A stretch of 64,000 nucleotides of DNA from the NCBI GenBank assembly GCA_017467585.1, contig JAFUSR010000001.1:29814-93813 (forward strand), in the 5' to 3' direction. The notes under the pieces are model-generated. The model did not search any database. It had not been told where the DNA came from and saw nothing but the letters and a program-made list of their open reading frames with translations. Below, one piece after another: positions 1 through 10,617 of the stretch. The position numbers and the translations under genes were made by a program. Origin of the DNA: Clostridia bacterium (GTDB lineage Bacteria; Bacillota; Clostridia; Christensenellales; UBA1242). Position 1 is the first letter of the stretch; every line of letters starts with the position of its first letter.

Positions 1-1
1 A

Positions 2-793
2 GTTAATAGCAAGTCTACAGTTTACATGAAAATCTCTTTTTATAAAACGATTGATGACGTTAAAGTTTATTACTACTACTTATTGCCACATACATTAGTT
101 AACCTCTATCTACATGCAACTTATGGTGTTGACGAGAATGAAAACCCAAAAGCTTTAACTATTCCAAATATAGCATTTTGGAAGGATACAAGCACAACAC
201 CAAAAACAACATTAACCACAATTTATTTTGACGGAACTATTGAAAATTGGATTGGGCTTTCATTTGGGGCACAAACAGCAAATCCGATGTTCTGTTCAAC
301 AACAACAAATTTCTATCTTAAAAATAATCAAGGAGAATATGTTTCAACCGCAGGTGAATTAGTTATTCCTGATGGAACAACAAAAATTACGCAAAACACA
401 TTCTTAGGATGGACACAAATAACAAAATTAGTTCTGCCTGTTGGTTTAAAAACAATTGGTCAAAATGCGTTTAAAGGTTGCACAGGTCTGCAAACAATAA
501 TCATAAATGAAACAGCTTATTCTGCAGATTCTCATACCTATGCAAAATCTGTGTTTGCAGATTGTTACACTGACACAAAAATTAATGTCTACTTTGCAGG
601 AACACAGGAGCAATGGAATGCTATTGCTGGAACAAAAATCAAAGATGAAACACTGCTTGATCCAAACAAAACTAATGTTTATTTCTATTCAGAAACAGAA
701 CCAACAGCCGCTGACTACACAACCGACGAAATTCGTTTTTGGCACTACGTAGATAACGAGCCAGTTATCTGGACAAAACCAACTCAATCATAA
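2..793 (+). CDS. BspA-like leucine-rich-repeat surface protein, C-terminal part (5' end outside window)
   Basis: The reading frame is open to the left edge: an ATG lies at 26, but the codons from base 2 onward are coding, so this is the C-terminal 263 residues of a longer protein. The sequence shows two LRR_5-type units of the form LVIPDGTTKI..NTF and LVLPVGLKTIGQNAFKGC. It also has the signature phrase 'YFAGTQEQWNAI', common between repeats in BspA-family proteins of gut bacteria, and a C-terminal 'FWHYVDNEPVIW' of the same family. Such proteins are usually secreted and surface-displayed. The signal peptide and any anchor are outside or absent. The next gene starts 10 bases after the stop, so the two could be co-transcribed. 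Confidence 0.75.
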   Translation, partial: VNSKSTVYMKISFYKTIDDVKVYYYYLLPHTLVNLYLHATYGVDENENPKALTIPNIAFWKDTSTTPKTTLTTIYFDGTIENWIGLSFGAQTANPMFCSTTTNFYLKNNQGEYVSTAGELVIPDGTTKITQNTFLGWTQITKLVLPVGLKTIGQNAFKGCTGLQTIIINETAYSADSHTYAKSVFADCYTDTKINVYFAGTQEQWNAIAGTKIKDETLLDPNKTNVYFYSETEPTAADYTTDEIRFWHYVDNEPVIWTKPTQS

Positions 794-803
794 GGAACAC
801 AAC

Positions 804-1601
804 ATGAAATATGCAGTTATTGCTGGAGGAGCAAGCGGACTTGCACAGGCCAGCATTAAAGAACTTGTTAAAAGAGACTATGTTGTTTTTTCACTAGACA
901 TAGCCCACAAAGAAATTAAAGTCGAAGGGAACATTCATTATGTTCCTCTTGACGTTTTAAGTGACGAGAGTTTTGCAGATGCAAAAAAATATGTTGCCTC
1001 TGTCACAAACAAAGTTGACCTGCTCTCTTGCTTTGCAGGAATTGTAACCCTAGGCTCGCTTGTTGAACTGCCAACAAACACTCTCGACAAAATTGTTGGA
1101 GTTAATTTGCTTGGAACATACAAACTAAACGCAACATTTTTTGAAATGGTCAAAAATGCAGGTGGACGAATTATTAACATTTCTAGCGAATATGCAAAAA
1201 TCTGTGGCCTCCCTTTCCACGGCTATTACACCATAACAAAACACGCTCTCGACACCTACAGCGAAAGTCTGCGCCGAGAACTATCTTATGTTGGAATTAA
1301 AGTTATTTGCATTCGCCCAGGCGCATTTAAAACAAACATGCAGGGCGGAATAACAAACCAGTTTGAAAAAGTTGTCCTTAACACAAAACTCTATCGTGAG
1401 CCTCTTGAAAAAATGAGCGGCATGATGACATCAGAACTAAACAAGGCAAAACCCGCTGAAATTTTTGCTAAAACATTTATCAAAGCAGCAACTAGCAAAC
1501 ATCCAAAGAGAGTTTACAAAGTTAACAACAGCTTCAAAATGAAACTCTTATCTGCTCTGCCAACCGCAGTTCAAGATTGGGCACTCAAAAAATTTTTATA
1601 A
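804..1601 (+). CDS. Short-chain dehydrogenase/reductase (SDR family)
   Basis: 265 residues, a typical classical SDR length. The N-terminal Rossmann motif is GGASGLAQ (residues 8-15), a variant of TGxxxGxG. The catalytic Tyr-Lys pair is in YYTITKH (about residues 141-147), preceded by the Ser of INISSEYA. SDRs carry out NAD(P)H-dependent oxidation or reduction of alcohols, ketones and lipids; the substrate cannot be read from sequence. An AAGGA ribosome-binding site precedes ATG 804. The gene follows the BspA-like gene closely and ends at a strong bidirectional terminator. The C-terminal stretch (KMKLLSALPTAVQDWALKKFL) is hydrophobic to amphipathic and might touch the membrane. Confidence 0.85.
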   Translation: MKYAVIAGGASGLAQASIKELVKRDYVVFSLDIAHKEIKVEGNIHYVPLDVLSDESFADAKKYVASVTNKVDLLSCFAGIVTLGSLVELPTNTLDKIVGVNLLGTYKLNATFFEMVKNAGGRIINISSEYAKICGLPFHGYYTITKHALDTYSESLRRELSYVGIKVICIRPGAFKTNMQGGITNQFEKVVLNTKLYREPLEKMSGMMTSELNKAKPAEIFAKTFIKAATSKHPKRVYKVNNSFKMKLLSALPTAVQDWALKKFL

Positions 1602-1608
1602 TATATGC

Positions 1609-1641
1609 AAAAAAAAAAGACCTGCCGACGGCAGGTCTTTT
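1609..1641. terminator. Bidirectional terminator between the SDR and ZIP genes
   Basis: An A-run, then the hairpin GACCTGCC-GAC-GGCAGGTC (1619-1637), then a T-run. It is flanked by two convergent genes and serves both strands. Confidence 0.9.
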
Positions 1642-2430
1642 CTATCCCATGACAACATCTAAAACCATCATCAGTGCAAACCCAAGCATCACTCCCCATG
1701 TTCCAAAGTGAGGGTGTTCCTCAAGTTTGGCCTCAGGAATAAGTTCTTCAGTTACCACAAATATCATAGCGCCGGCAGCAAACGATAATATCCATGGCTG
1801 CAACACATGAATTTGCGACGCCAAAAAATAGCCCAAACAAGCAAAAACTGGTTCAACCGCTCCACTTATTGCACCGTAGAAAAAAGCCTTCGTCTTGCTG
1901 CCAGTTAAGTCTTTTATTGGCAAAGACACCGCCGTTCCCTCCGGAAAATTTTGAATGGCAATTCCTATTGCCAGCCCAAGCGCAGTAAGATATGCCGAAG
2001 ATTGACCCGTTGCAGCTGCCGCACCAAAAGCAAAACCAACAGCCAGTCCTTCGGGAATGTTGTGAACAGTTATTGCCACAAAAAGTTTAAAAAGTCGTGC
2101 AAAATCAGCCTTGTTTTCTGCATTTTTTAAGGTTTTTGGTTGAAAATTGGGCACAATTTTGTCTAAAAGCACCAAAAAAATGCCACCGACTAAAAATCCA
2201 ACGAGTGCCGGGACAAAACTCCAATCACCCCAATTTTTCATTTGTTCAAGCGACGGAATTAGCAGCGACCAAATGCTTGCGGCAATCATAATACCAGCAG
2301 AAAAGCCCAAAACAAGAGTGCTAAATTTTTCGCTTGTCTTGCGCTTAAAAAAGAACACCACAGCAGACCCAGCTGTGGTCATAACAAAGGTAAAAAGAAT
2401 TCCAAAAATAGTAACTAGTGTTGTGTTCAT
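1642..2430 (-). CDS. ZIP-family divalent metal transporter
   Basis: 262 residues with about eight hydrophobic segments. Both ZIP metal-site signatures are present: HNIPEGLAVG in transmembrane helix 4 and NFPEGTAVSLP in helix 5, together with an EPVFACLGYF helix. ZIP proteins of the ZupT type import Zn2+ and other divalent metals such as Fe2+ or Mn2+ into the cytoplasm; specificity cannot be assigned. A GAGGC ribosome-binding site precedes the ATG. No metalloregulator gene is adjacent and no clear Zur or Fur box was recognised upstream. Confidence 0.88.
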   Translation of the reverse strand: MNTTLVTIFGILFTFVMTTAGSAVVFFFKRKTSEKFSTLVLGFSAGIMIAASIWSLLIPSLEQMKNWGDWSFVPALVGFLVGGIFLVLLDKIVPNFQPKTLKNAENKADFARLFKLFVAITVHNIPEGLAVGFAFGAAAATGQSSAYLTALGLAIGIAIQNFPEGTAVSLPIKDLTGSKTKAFFYGAISGAVEPVFACLGYFLASQIHVLQPWILSFAAGAMIFVVTEELIPEAKLEEHPHFGTWGVMLGFALMMVLDVVMG

Positions 2431-2501
2431 ATGTGCCTCAAATGTTAGTCAAAATATTATATGGCACGACACATTTTTTTGTTAAAACTAAGCGCGGCAA
2501 C

Positions 2502-2530
2502 AAAAAAAACAGGGTGTTCCCCTGTTTTTG
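2502..2530 (-). terminator. Terminator of the DGNHR protein gene
   Basis: Hairpin ACAGGG-tgttc-CCCTGT with a run of A on the plus strand (T-run in the minus-strand transcript), just after the stop at 2539. Confidence 0.8.
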
Positions 2531-2538
2531 TATGACAC

Positions 2539-3798
2539 TTATTCTTCTGTCTTTTGTTTTGTGGCTTCTTCTTGTTTTGAAATTTTTATATTTCCTTTTT
2601 CAATTGCTTCAAAGATTCTTTTAACTGAATTATATTCTTCTGGCGAGACGTTTGAAATTTTAATTTCGGTTACATTCATTAGATCCCAAGAATGATTAAC
2701 CTCATATTCGATTAAGTCTTTAACCCTTTCATATTCTTTTGGCGCAACTTTTTTAAAAGTGAGGGCATAGTTTGAATCACATATAATTTCATAATATAGA
2801 GACATTCTTGCATCACGAATGACATCATCACTAACATCAAACTTTTGATTAGGATAGCGAAACTCAATCATGTTTGCGTCTAAATCGTTAATCTCAACAT
2901 AGGCATGATATTCACTTTTTCCTTCTTCGAGTTGGTTTAAAACTTTGTTTTTAATGTCTCTGATTTTTTGTTGATTTGTTGATTTAAAAATTCTGTTGTT
3001 ATACGAAAAATAATAAGTCTTGCCGTCATTCCATGTCATAATTGGATATTCTGCAATATTTTTATTTTTTAAATATTCATAAATCTCATCTTGAGTTCCA
3101 ACAAAAGTGTCGTCATTAAACTCATAAGAGAAATTATTTGTTTGTGGGTCAAAAGAAAGAAAATAGTCTTTATCTCCAATGGTCTCTGAACGATATTCAC
3201 ACGCTCCACGCGGAAAAATTCTTTTGCTATCGTCTTCTAAAGAAAATGCCGATCTTGCCATAGTGCGCTCAACAAGCAAATCTGCGAGATTATCTTTAAC
3301 AGGAAGTTGAACAGGAACAACCATCTCATATTTTTTGTCAACAGCAGCAACTTCTTCTGGACTTTTTGCTCTTTTTCTCTCTATAAAGTGCGACACAATT
3401 AGTGTGAGCAAGCGATGGTTGCCATCGTTGTTGTTATAAAATTTTCCGTTGCTGCCCATATAAACAGGCATAATCTGTTTTCTGTTAACAAAACTCTGTT
3501 TTATGTCGAATTGATTGTTGCCTATGTTCTCCCAAAAAAGTTGGTTGTCAGAGCTATTTTGATAAAATATCCAGTGAGAAAGGTCCTCACCACTATCTTT
3601 TCGATCATAACTGTTATTTTCAAAATTAAGTGGATATAACTTGTAGAGCACCGGTCTAACAAATTCGTGCCCTCTGCCAGAGCAAGAAGCCAAATTTCTC
3701 TTGCGATATAAAAAATCCTGAACATCTGGAGCAAAAAAGTCAATGTCGTTTTTAGCAAAAAGTTGTTTTAATGCTTCAATTTTTTCTTGCTCTGTCAT
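2539..3798 (-). CDS. Hypothetical protein with a ParB/sulfiredoxin-like DGNHR motif
   Basis: 419 residues, cytoplasmic, with no transmembrane segment or signal peptide. The only recognisable element is 'YNNNDGNHRLLTL' at about residues 121-133. It resembles the DGxHR motif of ParB/Srx-fold domains that hydrolyse nucleotides in CTPases, nucleases and sulfiredoxin. The rest is rich in Asp, Asn, Tyr and Glu, and the tail is charged (KQEEATKQKTEE). A G-rich ribosome-binding site (AAGGGGGG) precedes the ATG. The gene is monocistronic with its own terminator. The ParB-fold link rests on one short motif, so function is unknown. Confidence 0.6.
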   Translation of the reverse strand: MTEQEKIEALKQLFAKNDIDFFAPDVQDFLYRKRNLASCSGRGHEFVRPVLYKLYPLNFENNSYDRKDSGEDLSHWIFYQNSSDNQLFWENIGNNQFDIKQSFVNRKQIMPVYMGSNGKFYNNNDGNHRLLTLIVSHFIERKRAKSPEEVAAVDKKYEMVVPVQLPVKDNLADLLVERTMARSAFSLEDDSKRIFPRGACEYRSETIGDKDYFLSFDPQTNNFSYEFNDDTFVGTQDEIYEYLKNKNIAEYPIMTWNDGKTYYFSYNNRIFKSTNQQKIRDIKNKVLNQLEEGKSEYHAYVEINDLDANMIEFRYPNQKFDVSDDVIRDARMSLYYEIICDSNYALTFKKVAPKEYERVKDLIEYEVNHSWDLMNVTEIKISNVSPEEYNSVKRIFEAIEKGNIKISKQEEATKQKTEE

Positions 3799-3863
3799 TC
3801 TTGTTTGCCCCCCTTTGTTGATTATAATAATTATACCACATTTCTACAAATTTGTATATATTT

Positions 3864-3897
3864 ACTAAAAAAACAAACTCACCGGTTTGTTTTTTTG
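3864..3897 (-). terminator. Terminator of tRNA-Arg(TCG)
   Basis: Hairpin AAACAAAC-tcacc-GGTTTGTT with A and T runs on its flanks, just downstream of the minus-strand tRNA. Confidence 0.7.
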
Positions 3898-3902
3898 TGA
3901 TT

Positions 3903-3979
3903 TGGTGCGTCATGAGGGACTCGAACCCCCAACCTTTCGGTTCGAAGCCGAACACTCTATCCAGTTGAGCTAATGACGC
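3903..3979 (-). tRNA. tRNA-Arg, anticodon TCG
   Basis: On the minus strand the cloverleaf reads acceptor GCGTCAT / ATGACGC, D-arm GCTC..GAGT, anticodon arm TTCGG-CTTCGAA-CCGAA (anticodon TCG, reading CGA) and T-arm GGGGG-TTCGAGT-CCC.. . A discriminator A and an encoded CCA are present. It is followed by its own terminator and preceded by a strong promoter. Confidence 0.95.
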
Positions 3980-3991
3980 AAATTCTCTTTA

Positions 3992-4020
3992 AGTATATTT
4001 ATTTTTCACCAAATTTTCAA
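3992..4020 (-). promoter_or_regulatory. Promoter of tRNA-Arg(TCG)
   Basis: On the minus strand, TTGAAA (4015-4020), a 17-base spacer and TATACT (3992-3997), ending 12 bases before the tRNA. The remaining bases up to lepB are AT-rich, and I see no further gene in them. Confidence 0.8.
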
Positions 4021-4145
4021 GTTTTTGACACAATTTTTGCAAAATTTAATGGTTTTTGCAAAAATTTCTAGCTCTTTTGCGGTTTTTTGTTTAATATTTT
4101 TGACAAAATTATTTAAAATATTATTTTTAACACAATTGCAATTTG

Positions 4146-4175
4146 TTGCATAAACACTTGATTTTGTGCTAAAAT
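4146..4175 (+). promoter_or_regulatory. lepB promoter, predicted leaderless
   Basis: TTGCAT (4146-4151), an 18-base spacer and an extended -10 TGC-TAAAAT (4170-4175). Only 7 bases separate the -10 from the ATG at 4183, so transcription should start at or next to the start codon. No good Shine-Dalgarno is present. Confidence 0.7.
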
Positions 4176-4182
4176 TTGAGTT

Positions 4183-5037
4183 ATGGAAAATCAAGAAGAG
4201 CAAAAACAAACACTGCCAGAAACACAAGTTTCTGCTGGCAGCGATGTTGAAATGATTGAAGTTAACACTCCAAACTTTTTTGGCCGCCATTTTTTGCACC
4301 TTCTTGCAATTTTTGGAATTGGCTTCTTGTCGTTCTTTTTTGTTTTCAATGTCTACTATGTTCCAATCACCATTGTGGGCAGCAGCATGCAACCAACAAT
4401 CAACACTTCAATAACCTATGCTAACGACACAAAACACTGCGATGTTGTTTATTATCGCGCAAAAGACAATTACGACATTGGAGATATTTTGATAGTAAAC
4501 GCCGTGCCTTATCTACCTTCTGAACAAGACTCTTCGTCGCCGGTGACATCAGTTATCAAACGCCTGGTTGCAAAACCTGGTCAGACTGTTGGCTTCAAAA
4601 TTATAAATGCGGTTTATTCTCCATCGTCAGGCAGAATGACACTAACCTATAGTCTTTTGGTTGACGACGAACCCGAAAAGCTAGCAGAGCAACTCGGGCT
4701 TCAAACAACCTGCACAATGAGTTTTCCTGTTGTTGTCAATGGTTTAACTTTTGACTATGCAAACGTAAGAGAATATTCAGATTTCACCCTAACAAAAGCT
4801 ATTTGGGAATCTGTTAAAAATGTGTGGGCAAGCCTTTCAGAAACAAACCCTGTTACATATTCTATAACAATTGGCGATGGCGAGCTGTTTGCATGCGGCG
4901 ACAACCGCAACAATTCAACAGACTGCCGCTGGTTTGGACCAATTAAACAAGCAGATGTTATGGGCAACGTTCGAATTCATGTGCCATATGGCAGCAACAT
5001 GTTTGTTGCAATTTGGAACGCACTGTTTAAAAAATAA
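4183..5037 (+). CDS. lepB: Signal peptidase I
   Basis: 284 residues. A charged cytoplasmic N-terminus is followed by one membrane segment (about residues 37-60). The catalytic Ser lies in GSSMQPT (Ser68), the catalytic Lys in VIKRLVAKPGQTV, and the conserved GDNRNNSTDCRWFGPI box comes near the end. The enzyme cleaves signal peptides from secreted proteins on the outer face of the cytoplasmic membrane. The region between the Lys box and the GDNR box is longer than in minimal type I peptidases. The -10 box sits 7 bases before the ATG, which points to a leaderless mRNA. Confidence 0.93.
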   Translation: MENQEEQKQTLPETQVSAGSDVEMIEVNTPNFFGRHFLHLLAIFGIGFLSFFFVFNVYYVPITIVGSSMQPTINTSITYANDTKHCDVVYYRAKDNYDIGDILIVNAVPYLPSEQDSSSPVTSVIKRLVAKPGQTVGFKIINAVYSPSSGRMTLTYSLLVDDEPEKLAEQLGLQTTCTMSFPVVVNGLTFDYANVREYSDFTLTKAIWESVKNVWASLSETNPVTYSITIGDGELFACGDNRNNSTDCRWFGPIKQADVMGNVRIHVPYGSNMFVAIWNALFKK

Positions 5038-5062
5038 GCACCAATACTTTCGTGGTGCTTTT
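5036..5062 (+). terminator. Terminator of lepB
   Basis: Hairpin GCACCA-atactttcg-TGGTGC followed by TTTTATTTT, directly after the lepB stop. Confidence 0.8.
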
Positions 5063-5079
5063 ATTTTGCGCTGTTTGTG

Positions 5080-5108
5080 TTGATTTTTTGCTGCGATTAT
5101 GTTATATT
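5080..5108 (+). promoter_or_regulatory. Lipoprotein gene promoter, predicted leaderless
   Basis: TTGATT (5080-5085), a 17-base spacer and TATATT (5103-5108), then 7 bases to ATG 5116. No Shine-Dalgarno sequence is present. This placement also argues against the upstream in-frame ATG at 5077, which lies before the promoter. Confidence 0.7.
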
Positions 5109-5115
5109 TTGTTAT

Positions 5116-5715
5116 ATGAAAAAGCACTTTAAAATGATTTCGGCTTTGTTTGCATGCACAATCTGTGTGCTTTCTTCTTTGCTGTTCTTTGGTTGCAAAA
5201 ACACCAGCCCCGTTTCGACACCAGCAATCAACATGAACAGATATTTTTCTAACACCGTCGTCAGCCGAAATATAGATAGTGGCGCAACATCAACAACCAA
5301 CCTAACCCTTTCTTCATTTATTAGTGAAAGTGTTGACAAAACAACCCTCAAAAAGCACCGCAGTTTAACCTTTGACAGAAATGGTGCTTGGCTTAATGGA
5401 ATGTATATTGAATGTGTTTATTTTTATGTTTATTCCGACACCGCACTCATCGACAGCCAACTTTCATTTTTAATGACTGGACTAGATGGTGGGCTTTATG
5501 ACGAAACCCTGCCTGAAGGAACCTATAAAGTAGAAAAGAACTCAATTGGCATTTCTGTTGAAGAAAATGGAAGCCAACTTGTTAGAGTTGACATTGGTCA
5601 CAAAGTCACACAAAATGGATTTTCACTTGTGTTTGATTTTGATAACGATTTAGAATTCGGAAACTTTAGTTGGACAATCTATCACCTGACAGTTTATGGT
5701 GAAATAAGATTATAA
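5116..5715 (+). CDS. Predicted lipoprotein of unknown function
   Basis: 199 residues from ATG 5116. An upstream in-frame ATG at 5077 is rejected because the promoter lies between the two. The N-terminus is a lipoprotein signal peptide: MKKHFK, a hydrophobic stretch, and the lipobox LFFGC with Cys near residue 27. The mature part is mostly polar, with short beta-like stretches and no catalytic motif I recognise. It should be exported and lipid-anchored on the outer face of the membrane. The gene is monocistronic between two terminators. Confidence 0.75.
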   Translation: MKKHFKMISALFACTICVLSSLLFFGCKNTSPVSTPAINMNRYFSNTVVSRNIDSGATSTTNLTLSSFISESVDKTTLKKHRSLTFDRNGAWLNGMYIECVYFYVYSDTALIDSQLSFLMTGLDGGLYDETLPEGTYKVEKNSIGISVEENGSQLVRVDIGHKVTQNGFSLVFDFDNDLEFGNFSWTIYHLTVYGEIRL

Positions 5716-5718
5716 CAA

Positions 5719-5773
5719 AAAAAGCGAAGTCAACTTACTTGTTTTTGGTGGAAAAGTTTTCTTCGCTTTTAAT
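5719..5773 (+). terminator. Terminator of the lipoprotein gene
   Basis: AAAAGCGAAG ... CTTCGCTTTT inverted repeat with a loop of roughly 30 bases and a following T-rich tract. The long loop makes it weaker than its neighbours. Confidence 0.6.
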
Positions 5774-5847
5774 TATTGGCAAACAATAGAGATATTTTGT
5801 TTGCGTAAAACTAGTATGTGCTCATATTTTTAAATTATGCAACAAAA

Positions 5848-5878
5848 ATAAAAACCACTCGCTTTGAGTGGTTTTTAT
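5848..5878 (-). terminator. Terminator of gyrBA
   Basis: AAAAACCACTC-gcttt-GAGTGGTTTTT hairpin immediately downstream of the gyrA stop. Confidence 0.88.
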
Positions 5879-5890
5879 TGCTTTTATTTA

Positions 5891-8416
5891 TTATTCACCA
5901 TCGGTTGAAAGTGTTTCTTCAATTTCAAGTGGCTCTAAGTCGCTTTCGTCTGTTTGGTCTTCAGCAACCTTGTCTGCAACAGCAAGGCACACAACCTTGT
6001 CGCCAGGAGCAACTTTCATAATCTTGACACCAAGTGTGTCACGACCAATTGTGCTGATTGAACTTGCTGGTGTTCTGATAACAATTCCGTTGTTAGAAAT
6101 AAGCATAACATCTTCATCTTCTGAAACTTGTTTAAGTCCAACAAGTTTTCCAGTTTTATCATTAAACACGCCGGCTTTAACACCCTTTCCGCGTCTATTT
6201 TGTTGACGATATTCGTCTTGTGGACATCTCTTTCCGAAGCCTTGTTCGGTTACGGTTAAGATTTGAGTTCCTTCGCGAAGAACAAGCATGTCAACGAGAT
6301 AGTCGTCGTCAGACAAATCAATAGCTTTAACACCCATTGTGTCACGAGAAAGTGGACGGCAATCTTCTTCGCTAAATCTGATAACCTTGCCCATGTTGCT
6401 TGCAACAATAATGTCGCTGTTTCCAGTTGTATATTCAACTGCCAAAAGCTCGTCACCTTGGGCAAGGGCGATTGCAATTTTTCCGTTCTTTCTAATGCTG
6501 TCATATTCTTTAACATCAGTTTTCTTAATCATGCCGTTTTTGGTTGCAATAACAAGATATCCTGTGTCCATAACATCTTTAGGAAGAAGTGTTGTAACTT
6601 TTTCGCCCTCTTCAAGGTTCAACAGGTTGACCATAGCTCGTCCACGAGCAGCCTTTTGTCCTTCTGGGATTTCATAACCCTTAAGGGTGTAAACTTTTCC
6701 GAAGTTTGTGAAGAACATAAGTGTGTCGTGTGTGTTAGAAATGAACATTCTTTCAACAAAGTCTTCTTCTTTTGGCTTGTGGCCAGTTGCGCCCATTCCA
6801 CCACGAGCCTGAGTGCGATATTCGCTGACAGGAACACGCTTAATGTAGCCATAGTGTGTCATTGAAATGACGATATCTTCTTTTTCGATAAGGTCTTCAA
6901 TAGATATGTCAGAAACATCAAAAGAAATTTCACTCTTTCTGTCTTCGCCATATTTGTCTGCGATTTCAGAAAGTTCGCTTATGATGATTTCTTTAACCCT
7001 TTCTTCATGAGCCAAAATGTCTTTAAATTCAACAATCTGACCATGAATAAAGTCGAGTTCTTCTTTAAGTTTTTCAACTTCAAGGCTGGTTAAGCGTTGA
7101 AGTCTCATGTCTAGAATTGCATTTGATTGCTTATCAGACAGAACAAATGCTTGTTGAAGTTTAACATTTGCGTCTGCACGGTCTGTTGAGCCTTTAATAA
7201 TTTTGATAACTTCGTCAATGTTTGCAAGAGCAATAACAAGTCCCTCGAGAATATGAGCTCTCTCTTCTGCTTTTGCAAGATCAAATTTTGTTCTTCTGAC
7301 AATAACTTGTTCTTGGTGGGCAATGTAGCAAGCAAGCATTTGTTTTAAGTTCAAAATTTTTGGAGTTCCCTGGTCAAGCGCAAGGAAGTTAATTCCATAA
7401 GATGTTTGAAGAGCTGTGAGCTTAAAGAGCATGTTCAAAACAATTTCTTTTTGATAGCCTTGTTTGATGTCGATAACAACTCTCATTCCCTTTCTGTCTG
7501 ATTCATCACGAATAAATGTAATTCCTTCAAGGCGTTTGTCTTTAACAAGGTCCGCAATGTGAGAAATAAGTTCAGATTTGTTAACTTGATAAGGAATTTC
7601 ATCAACAATGATTCTGTCTTTGTCGCCATGAACTTCATAGTGGGTTTTTGCACGAACAACAACATTGCCCTTTCCGGTTACATAAGCATTTTTGAGTCCC
7701 TCTTTTCCGAGGATTATACCACCAGTTGGGTAGTCAGGGCCAGGAACATAAGCTAAAAGTTCTTCAACCGAAATATCTGGGTTTTTAATTTGCGCAATAA
7801 CTGCGTTAGAAACTTCACGAAGGTTGTGTGGTGGAATGTTTGTTGCCATTCCGACAGCAATTCCGTCGCTTCCGTTAACCAATAGGTTTGGAAAACGGCT
7901 AGGAAGAACAACAGGCTCCATGTGGTCTCCGTCGAAGTTAGGAGTGAAGTCTACTGTGTCTTTGTCGATATCTCTAAGCATTTCGCTTGCAATTTTAGAA
8001 AGTCTTGCTTCGGTGTAACGATAAGCAGCTGGTGGGTCGCCATCGACTGAACCAAAGTTTCCGTGGCCATCAACAAGTGGACAGCCAATTGAAAAGTCTT
8101 GAGCCAAACGCACAAGCGCACCATAAACTGAGCTGTCGCCATGTGGGTGATATTTTCCTAGCACATCACCGACAATTCTTGCACATTTTTTGTGTGGTTT
8201 GTCGTGAGTGAGGCCGATTTCGTTCATATCGTAAAGAATTCTTCTGTGAACTGGTTTTAATCCATCACGAACGTCGGGAATAGCACGGCTAACGTTAACC
8301 GCCATGGCGTATGCCATGAATGACTTTTTAAGTTCGTCGTTGATTTCAACATTTAAATATTTGGTGTTATCAACAAGTTGCTCATATTCTGCTGAATAAT
8401 CATGTTTCTTTGCCAT
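5891..8416 (-). CDS. gyrA: DNA gyrase subunit A
   Basis: 841 residues from the ATG at 8416, which has AGGAGGG seven bases upstream; an upstream in-frame start would skip that site. The breakage-reunion domain is N-terminal, with the catalytic Tyr in [11 protein letters not shown]. The C-terminal beta-pinwheel carries a GyrA-box (QNRRGKGV), which separates gyrase from topoisomerase IV. With GyrB it introduces negative supercoils into DNA. The quinolone-determining segment reads HGDSSVYG (residues 92-99): Gly99 occupies the position that is Asp87 in E. coli and usually Glu in Firmicutes. The protein ends in an acidic tail. It is the second gene of gyrB-gyrA. Confidence 0.97.
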   Translation of the reverse strand: MAKKHDYSAEYEQLVDNTKYLNVEINDELKKSFMAYAMAVNVSRAIPDVRDGLKPVHRRILYDMNEIGLTHDKPHKKCARIVGDVLGKYHPHGDSSVYGALVRLAQDFSIGCPLVDGHGNFGSVDGDPPAAYRYTEARLSKIASEMLRDIDKDTVDFTPNFDGDHMEPVVLPSRFPNLLVNGSDGIAVGMATNIPPHNLREVSNAVIAQIKNPDISVEELLAYVPGPDYPTGGIILGKEGLKNAYVTGKGNVVVRAKTHYEVHGDKDRIIVDEIPYQVNKSELISHIADLVKDKRLEGITFIRDESDRKGMRVVIDIKQGYQKEIVLNMLFKLTALQTSYGINFLALDQGTPKILNLKQMLACYIAHQEQVIVRRTKFDLAKAEERAHILEGLVIALANIDEVIKIIKGSTDRADANVKLQQAFVLSDKQSNAILDMRLQRLTSLEVEKLKEELDFIHGQIVEFKDILAHEERVKEIIISELSEIADKYGEDRKSEISFDVSDISIEDLIEKEDIVISMTHYGYIKRVPVSEYRTQARGGMGATGHKPKEEDFVERMFISNTHDTLMFFTNFGKVYTLKGYEIPEGQKAARGRAMVNLLNLEEGEKVTTLLPKDVMDTGYLVIATKNGMIKKTDVKEYDSIRKNGKIAIALAQGDELLAVEYTTGNSDIIVASNMGKVIRFSEEDCRPLSRDTMGVKAIDLSDDDYLVDMLVLREGTQILTVTEQGFGKRCPQDEYRQQNRRGKGVKAGVFNDKTGKLVGLKQVSEDEDVMLISNNGIVIRTPASSISTIGRDTLGVKIMKVAPGDKVVCLAVADKVAEDQTDESDLEPLEIEETLSTDGE

Positions 8417-8426
8417 TTTATCCCTC

Positions 8427-10370
<1,944 letters not shown>

Positions 10371-10423
10371 TCATATTTTGCCTCTAGAAGCCATTTTTAG
10401 CCCCTTGGCAACCATCTGCTTGT

Positions 10424-10453
10424 ATTATATCAAAAACAGCCGCAAGCGCGCAA
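10424..10453 (-). promoter_or_regulatory. Probable gyrB promoter
   Basis: On the minus strand, TTGCGC (10448-10453), an 18-base spacer and TATAAT (10424-10429), which leaves a 5' leader of roughly 60 bases. I see no riboswitch in it. Confidence 0.55.
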
Positions 10454-10517
10454 CCAAATTGAACATATTTATTTTATAAATTTATAAATATTAATAAACA
10501 ACACGAGCGCACGCGCG

Positions 10518-10531
10518 CATGTTAAAACATG
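10518..10531. repeat. Inverted repeat CATGTT-AA-AACATG upstream of the flavodoxin gene
   Basis: Six-base arms around AA. A second ACATG half-site lies at 10544-10548. It could be an operator for the flavodoxin gene whose promoter starts about 50 bases further on. No regulator is known. Confidence 0.35.
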
Positions 10532-10579
10532 TAACAATAAAAAACATGTCAAATTTGTTTTATTTTTATTGAATAAAAC

Positions 10580-10588
10580 TGCTATAAT
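10580..10588 (+). promoter_or_regulatory. Extended -10 promoter of the flavodoxin gene
   Basis: TGC-TATAAT (10580-10588) with only a weak -35, followed about 15 bases later by AAGGAG and ATG 10618. Confidence 0.6.
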
Positions 10589-10617
10589 TTGACTGACAAA
10601 CATTAAGGAGAACAAAA

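Noticed and set aside
4006..7335. Many long open frames on the strand opposite lepB, gyrA, gyrB, dnaA and others (for example 4006-4392 minus, 6263-6865 plus)
   Set aside because: They overlap well-supported genes, lack ribosome-binding sites and encode Cys/Phe- or Ser/Leu-rich nonsense typical of antisense frames.
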